In this document: in pieces, positions 5,882 through 9,374 of the stretch | Layout: each line of letters opens with the position of its first letter | How positions within the stretch are numbered: the first letter of the stretch is position 1 | Origin: an uncultured Christensenellaceae bacterium | Lineage (GTDB): Bacteria > Bacillota > Clostridia > Christensenellales > Pumilibacteraceae | Length of the DNA: 9,374 nt | Reading direction: 5' to 3' | Assembly: GCA_910587445.1 (NCBI GenBank) | Contig: CAJULE010000043.1 | Location: 1 to 9,374 of the forward strand | Translations under genes and position numbers: made by a program | Notes under the pieces: generated by a model | What the model was told of the DNA's origin: nothing | Databases searched by the model: none | What the model saw: only the letters and a program-made list of their open reading frames with translations

Positions 5882-6535
5882 TTATTGCTCCTTATCTTTA
5901 CTTTCGTCCGCGCTTTCGGAAACGACCGTTTCCGCGGCGGGTTTTGATTTGTGTAATGCTATCTTGATTATGAGCGCCGCGACTACTATTACGGCTATCA
6001 CGGTAAGCGCAAGTATTATCCAATCGATGTATGCCGACAGGAAGAAACTCAGGAGAGTAATTATTCCGCTTGCGACAAGATTTCCGAGTACGACGGCAAG
6101 GGTGGCTTTGGGAAGCTTCAGCCCGACTATGGAAGCTATGGCGCTGCCCGTCCAGACCCCGGTAAGCGGAAGGGGAATGGCGACAAACAGGAATACCCCG
6201 AGCATCTTTTTAAAATCGGAAGCGTTTTTTTCCACGCTTTCGGATTTCTTCTCGAACTTTTCGTAAATTGTTTCGCCTATTTTTCGGAATATCTTCGTTT
6301 TGGAAAGCCATTTTATAAACGGTATGAGCACCAAAAGCAACAGCGGCACTATAGCCGCCGAGCCCGCGAAGGCGAGAAGCCACGACGAAACGGGGTGGAT
6401 TCCGTACCGAATTCCTATGGGGATCGCAAGTCGCGCTTCCACTATGGGGATGATGGATATTATGACTACGACGAGCTCGGGAAAAACGAATATTTTCAGC
6501 AGGAACTCGAATATAGTTTCGGCGACTTGATCCAC
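5882..6535 (-). CDS. PF06695-type (COG2426) integral membrane protein
   Basis: A 217-residue membrane protein of the family annotated 'small multi-drug export protein'; a transport role is not well proven. Hydrophobic segments lie at about residues 8-30, 50-75, 110-130, 143-165 and 168-193. Family-like motifs are PIVEARLAIPIGI (30-42), with a charged E-A-R inside a hydrophobic stretch, and PLPLTGVWTGSAIA (121-134), two conserved half-repeats. A charged loop (about 80-109) separates them, and the C-terminus is a hydrophilic acidic tail (about 196-217). It starts at GTG 6535, with AGAGAGG 11 bases upstream, a rather long spacing. It is first in an operon with glmS, 2 bp apart and with its end containing the glmS ribosome site. 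This hints at an envelope- or metabolite-related job, but the function is unknown. Confidence 0.85.
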   Translation of the reverse strand: MDQVAETIFEFLLKIFVFPELVVVIISIIPIVEARLAIPIGIRYGIHPVSSWLLAFAGSAAIVPLLLLVLIPFIKWLSKTKIFRKIGETIYEKFEKKSESVEKNASDFKKMLGVFLFVAIPLPLTGVWTGSAIASIVGLKLPKATLAVVLGNLVASGIITLLSFFLSAYIDWIILALTVIAVIVVAALIIKIALHKSKPAAETVVSESADESKDKEQ

Positions 6536-6590
6536 TTCTTACCGTACCTCTCTTTTGGGATTCTCGACTTTTATATATTATGCCTCTTAT

Positions 6591-6619
6591 ATTTTAATAT
6601 ATGAAATTCTTTTTGTCAA
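6591..6619 (-). promoter_or_regulatory. Promoter of the membrane protein-glmS operon
   Basis: On the minus strand, a perfect TTGACA (6614-6619), a 17-base spacer and TAAAAT (6591-6596). Transcription from about 6584 leaves a leader of roughly 50 nt before the GTG at 6535, too short to hold a glmS ribozyme. Confidence 0.82.
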
Positions 6620-6646
6620 TCGGAATGTCGAAATTGAACATATTGC

Positions 6647-6676
6647 TTGACATAAAAGTGTAAAAACGTATAAAAT
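6647..6676 (+). promoter_or_regulatory. glmM promoter
   Basis: A perfect TTGACA (6647-6652) followed by TATAAA (6669-6674, 16-base spacer) or TAAAAT (6671-6676, 18-base spacer). It is back to back with the glmS-operon promoter: the two -35 boxes are 27 bp apart, so one regulator could affect both. Confidence 0.82.
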
Positions 6677-6706
6677 AATATACGTAGAGACAATCGGAGG
6701 GTCATC

Positions 6707-7993
6707 ATGGGTAAATATTTCGGAACCGACGGCATAAGAGGCAAGTACGGCGACAATCTCGACGTAGAGCTTTCGTATAAGACGGGCAGAGCGGTGGCGG
6801 CGTTTTTCGGCTGCGGCGACTGCTATATCGGCAGGGATACGCGAGTATCCGGACCGGACATCGAAAACGCGCTCGTAAGAGGACTTACGGAAGGCGGTGT
6901 GAACGCCGTGCTCCTCGGAGTGCTGCCCACGCCGGCCGTAGCGCACATAACGATCGCGCATAAGGCTGTGTGCGGAATAATGATTTCCGCTTCGCATAAT
7001 CCGCCCGAGTATAACGGCATAAAGATATTCGACGGCTTCGGCGTAAAGCTAAGCGAGGAGCAGGAGGGCGGCATAGAATACTACATCGACAATATGCCGC
7101 AAATCGCCGACGTAAAAGGCAAGGTGAGCCGCTTCGACGACGGAAGAAAGGAATATATAGACTACGTGGTCGGCTGCGTCGATCACGACTTCAAGGGAGT
7201 GAAGGTCTGGCTCGATTGCGGTTACGGAGCTTCCGGCAGCGTTGCGCGCGAGATATTCTCCCGCCTTAACTGCGACGTAGAGGTCGACAACTGCTCTCTT
7301 CGCGGCGAAAAGATAAACGCGGGTTGTGGCGCGCTTCATCCCGAGTATGTGCGCAACAGCATGAAGGGCACGGATTGCAGAGTGGGTTTTTCGTTTGACG
7401 GCGACGCGGACAGACTTGCCGTGGTGTATGACGGCGAGATTCTCGACGGCGATACCGTTCTTTACAATATGTCGCGCGGCATGAAACTCGAGGGCAAAGT
7501 GGTCGTCGGTACCGTGCTTAGCAACCTCGCGCTCGAAAAAAAGCTCGAGGAAGACGGCTTGAGACTGCTCAGAACGGCTGTCGGCGACAAGTTTATATGC
7601 GAAATGATGTTCCGTAAACACTACAATCTCGGCGGCGAGCAGAGCGGGCATTACATCATCTATCCCGCGGCTACTACGGGCGACGGGATAATGAGCGCGC
7701 TTACTTTCCTAAAGACCCTTCACAAGGGCGGGAATAAGCTCGAAAAAGTCACAAAACTCGATTTGTGCCCCCAAAAGGCGATCGCCGAGTTCGCTCCGCC
7801 GTCCATTATTTACGACAAAGGCTTTGTGGAGCTTGTCGAGAAATACACCGAGCAGCTTCGCGGTATCGGCAGAATAATAGCTCGCTATTCGGGTACCGAG
7901 CCCAAGGTGCGCGTCATGGTCGAATGTTCACGCGCCGAGCTAGTCGATATAATCCTAAAGGAATTCAAGGACTATATAAACGGCAAGCATTAG
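6707..7993 (+). CDS. glmM: Phosphoglucosamine mutase
   Basis: Converts glucosamine-6-phosphate to glucosamine-1-phosphate, the step after GlmS on the way to UDP-GlcNAc for peptidoglycan. This is the four-domain alpha-D-phosphohexomutase fold. FGTDGIRG (5-12) is typical of GlmM. The active-site loop ISASHNPP (93-100) carries the phosphorylated serine S96. The metal loop FDGDADR (230-236) holds D231, D233 and D235. Sugar-binding GGEQSGH is at 309-315, and the phosphate-binding loop RYSGTEPKVRVMVE is at 393-406. The length of 428 aa is slightly below the usual 445-450, with no motif lost. GGAGGG (6696-6701), about 6 bases before the ATG, is an excellent ribosome site. It is transcribed divergently from glmS rather than sitting upstream of it as in Bacillus. 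Confidence 0.98.
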   Translation: MGKYFGTDGIRGKYGDNLDVELSYKTGRAVAAFFGCGDCYIGRDTRVSGPDIENALVRGLTEGGVNAVLLGVLPTPAVAHITIAHKAVCGIMISASHNPPEYNGIKIFDGFGVKLSEEQEGGIEYYIDNMPQIADVKGKVSRFDDGRKEYIDYVVGCVDHDFKGVKVWLDCGYGASGSVAREIFSRLNCDVEVDNCSLRGEKINAGCGALHPEYVRNSMKGTDCRVGFSFDGDADRLAVVYDGEILDGDTVLYNMSRGMKLEGKVVVGTVLSNLALEKKLEEDGLRLLRTAVGDKFICEMMFRKHYNLGGEQSGHYIIYPAATTGDGIMSALTFLKTLHKGGNKLEKVTKLDLCPQKAIAEFAPPSIIYDKGFVELVEKYTEQLRGIGRIIARYSGTEPKVRVMVECSRAELVDIILKEFKDYINGKH

Positions 7994-7994
7994 A

Positions 7995-8010
7995 GTTCGG
8001 ATGTCCGAAC
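7995..8010. repeat. Short perfect palindrome just after glmM
   Basis: GTTCGG-ATGT-CCGAAC is a 6-bp stem with a tetraloop, beginning 2 bases after the glmM stop. No T tract follows, so it is not a classical terminator. It may protect the mRNA 3' end or be an unrelated protein-binding site. Confidence 0.4.
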
Positions 8011-8058
8011 CGCGAGGTGTGCCGGCTTTATTCGATAAAAAGAAGTCGCGTCGTCTCC

Positions 8059-8078
8059 ACTTATACAAGTAATTTTTT
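8059..8078 (+). terminator. Weak possible terminator of glmM
   Basis: ACTT-ATAC-AAGT (8059-8070) is only a 4-bp stem, but six T residues follow at 8073-8078. On its own the stem is too weak to be convincing; the stronger hairpin at 8095-8132 may do the work. Confidence 0.25.
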
Positions 8079-8094
8079 CTTAATATAATAAATA

Positions 8095-8132
8095 CAAACG
8101 TGCCCCGGGTCTTATCTTTCGGAGCGCGTTTG
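8095..8132. terminator. Terminator hairpin between convergent glmM and the MBL gene
   Basis: CAAACG (8095-8100) pairs with CGTTTG (8127-8132), and GCCCC (8102-8106) pairs with GGAGC (8121-8125, one G-U), with one mismatch between the two stems. On the minus strand the tail is T-rich (TTTGTATTTATT), so it suits the metallo-beta-lactamase gene best; the plus-strand tail is poorer. Confidence 0.65.
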
Positions 8133-8158
8133 ATTATTGCGGCTTATATAATTTACTG

Positions 8159-8998
8159 TCAAATTTCGACTTCCATGCCGTCGTAGGCGGCGGTCATGCC
8201 GAACTTTTCGGCAATGGCGGCTATGTCGTCGTGCAAGAGCCCGTTATTGTGCGAAAAGTGCGTGATAATGTATTTCGTTCCGTCGTCGACAAGCCCGAAA
8301 GCCTTCATCTTGTCGCGTTCTCCGACATTGTCCGGAAGTCCCATGTGCCGACCTTTGCCGTGTCCGTGTGCGCCGTAGGTGCAATCGAAACTCACGAGGT
8401 CGAACTTCATGCCCATGTCCTTCATTCGCCTGTATACGCTTTCGTCGAGGATTCCAGTATCGTTCATTATAAGAGCGGTCTTGCCGTCTCTTTGCGCCGC
8501 ATATAAAAGGCAGTTTTCTCCCACCGTATGGCAGGCGGGGAGAGCAGTCACTCTCATGCCGTTTGCCGTATCGACGACGTCGTAAGGCGAGAGGATATTC
8601 AGACCTATGCTTTCGAGTGCGGCGGGTTTGATTTCGTCCGCCGTGTGCGTCTTGAACTTTTCGACGACGGCTTCGTCTCCGTAGACGTTTACTTTTTCAA
8701 GCGTCATGTTGTGAGCGTACGGAGGACAGCGCATGATAAAGTCCTGCGGATAGCAGTGGTCCATATGCGCGTGCGTTATAAAGACGTCGGAAATCGCAGA
8801 CAGATCTATGCCGTAGCGCAAAGCGTGCAGATAGCTGTCCATGGGAAAGTCTATGAGAGTACTTTTGTCTATGAGGATCTGGCTTCGCGTGCGGACGTTC
8901 TTTCCGCCGTATTTGCGCGTATTCGTGCACAGCTCGCAGTTGCAAAACACTGCCGGCATACCTTCCGCCGCTGCCGTACCGAGATATTTGAGAACCAT
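8159..8998 (-). CDS. PhnP-like metallo-beta-lactamase-fold phosphodiesterase
   Basis: A 279-residue MBL-fold hydrolase of the COG1235 type. The catalytic metal motif is THAHMDH (75-81). Further ligands are probably H157 (ACHTVGEN), D180 (MNDTG) and the C-terminal H247/H250 in THFSHNNG. The N-terminal C19-x-C21-x2-C24 cluster matches the extra structural zinc site of E. coli PhnP (Cys21, Cys23, Cys26), the phosphoribosyl 1,2-cyclic phosphate phosphodiesterase. No phosphonate-degradation (phn) genes are visible here, so the true substrate is open; another cyclic phosphodiester or nucleotide is possible. Translation probably starts at ATG 8998, with GGGAGG 11 bases upstream, rather distant. It has its own promoter and a leader of about 80 nt, and is monocistronic as far as the window shows. 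Confidence 0.85.
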   Translation of the reverse strand: MVLKYLGTAAAEGMPAVFCNCELCTNTRKYGGKNVRTRSQILIDKSTLIDFPMDSYLHALRYGIDLSAISDVFITHAHMDHCYPQDFIMRCPPYAHNMTLEKVNVYGDEAVVEKFKTHTADEIKPAALESIGLNILSPYDVVDTANGMRVTALPACHTVGENCLLYAAQRDGKTALIMNDTGILDESVYRRMKDMGMKFDLVSFDCTYGAHGHGKGRHMGLPDNVGERDKMKAFGLVDDGTKYIITHFSHNNGLLHDDIAAIAEKFGMTAAYDGMEVEI

Positions 8999-9086
8999 AT
9001 AGTAATCCGCCTCCCTTTGTGTGACGCCTGTCCGATGACGCTTTCGGCCGGGAAATGTCCCTTTCCGCCGATGGACTATCGGTATA

Positions 9087-9115
9087 ATTATACCATATTA
9101 TATGTTTTTCGTCAA
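9087..9115 (-). promoter_or_regulatory. Promoter of the MBL-fold gene
   Basis: On the minus strand, TTGACG (9110-9115), a 17-base spacer and a perfect TATAAT (9087-9092). The -10 box is part of the 14-bp perfect palindrome GGTATAATTATACC (9081-9094). A small hairpin, CCGAT-ggact-ATCGG (9068-9082), starts the predicted transcript. Confidence 0.82.
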
Positions 9116-9208
9116 CTCCGAAGAATGGTTTTTCTCCCGCTCCCATGAAAACTTGTCGGCGTAATTTCGTGTTTTGCGGCGAAAAAGGCAAAATTAGGCG
9201 TAAAAGAC

Positions 9209-9268
9209 AAAAATTTTTTAAAAAATTTTATAAAAATGCTTGACTTGTCCGTTAAAGAGTGCTATACT
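9209..9268 (+). promoter_or_regulatory. Strong rRNA-type promoter with UP-like element
   Basis: TTGACT (9240-9245), a 17-base spacer and TATACT (9263-9268) follow a long A/T block (about 9209-9237) containing the perfect palindrome AAATTTTTTAAAAAATTT (9211-9228). A-tracts directly upstream of a near-consensus promoter are typical of stable-RNA promoters. Transcription would begin near 9275 and run off the right edge. Confidence 0.75.
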
Positions 9269-9274
9269 AATCAA

Positions 9275-9374
9275 GCTGTCCCTCTCGGGGCGGCTCAAGC
9301 GACCGACTGTCGCGGATAGTTTGCACATTGACAACTGCATAATGTATAGAGAGAAAAGATATTGAAACGATAGT
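9275..9374 (+). other. Probable rRNA operon leader, continuing past the window
   Basis: The leader has the hairpin GCGAC-cgact-GTCGC (9299-9313). It is followed by TGCACATTGACAACT (9322-9336), which resembles the boxA antitermination site of rRNA operons (B. subtilis TGTTCTTTGAAAACT). The ATTGACAACTGCATAATG string is typical of rRNA leaders and spacers in Clostridia. No start codon with a ribosome site is seen, and no mature 16S sequence is reached, so the operon is inferred. Confidence 0.6.

Noticed and set aside
7995..8010. Palindrome GTTCGG-ATGT-CCGAAC as a LexA box
   Set aside because: A Gram-positive LexA site reads GAAC then GTTC; here the order is reversed, and it sits at a gene's 3' end rather than at a promoter.
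9083..9088. Plus-strand TATAAT in the MBL-gene promoter as a divergent promoter
   Set aside because: It exists only because the -10 is palindromic; the bases where its -35 would lie (about 9060-9065, CCTTTC-like) do not match.

Overview
The window looks like chromosomal core DNA from a Gram-positive, spore-former-type bacterium of the class Clostridia (Bacillota), probably an uncultured gut lineage. The grounds are a SpoVG homologue, Mur/Glm proteins with Firmicutes-like motifs, strong AGGAGG-type ribosome sites, sigma-A promoters with 17-bp spacers, and T-tract terminators. Placement below class is a guess. No phage, CRISPR, toxin-antitoxin or defence genes are visible.

Layout. Positions 1-54 look like the right end of an IS3-family (IS150-group) insertion sequence. 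It is followed by a tiny cysteine-rich zinc-ribbon ORF (129-269), then spoVG with its own promoter and terminator (376-814). murC (960-2249) follows and has no ribosome-binding site; it may be read from a leaderless mRNA. A roughly 280-bp non-coding, palindrome-rich stretch with a 24-bp direct repeat comes next and ends in a bidirectional terminator (2531-2557). Converging on it is apgM (2571-3767, minus), an archaeal-type cofactor-independent phosphoglycerate mutase homologue. The 234-bp gap between apgM and glmS carries a consensus promoter on the plus strand, strong hairpins and a T-tract terminator. This is a candidate structured small RNA of about 120 nt. glmS (4002-5879, minus) is tightly coupled to an upstream PF06695-type membrane protein gene (5882-6535, minus). 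These two diverge from glmM (6707-7993, plus) across a 171-bp region with back-to-back consensus promoters. glmM converges on a PhnP-like metallo-beta-lactamase-fold gene (8159-8998, minus), with a shared terminator hairpin between them. The last 170 bases look like an rRNA operon promoter and leader (A/T-rich UP-like block, TTGACT-N17-TATACT, hairpin, boxA-like site), so a 16S gene may begin just beyond the window.

Function. The theme is cell-wall precursor supply. GlmS makes glucosamine-6-phosphate from fructose-6-phosphate and glutamine, GlmM converts it to glucosamine-1-phosphate on the way to UDP-GlcNAc, and MurC adds L-Ala to UDP-MurNAc. SpoVG is a nucleic-acid-binding regulator often linked to envelope and developmental traits. 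The phosphoglycerate mutase belongs to central carbon metabolism. Most of the window is ordinary housekeeping. The parts worth a second look are non-coding: the candidate small RNA, the repeat block after murC, and the leaderless-looking murC start.
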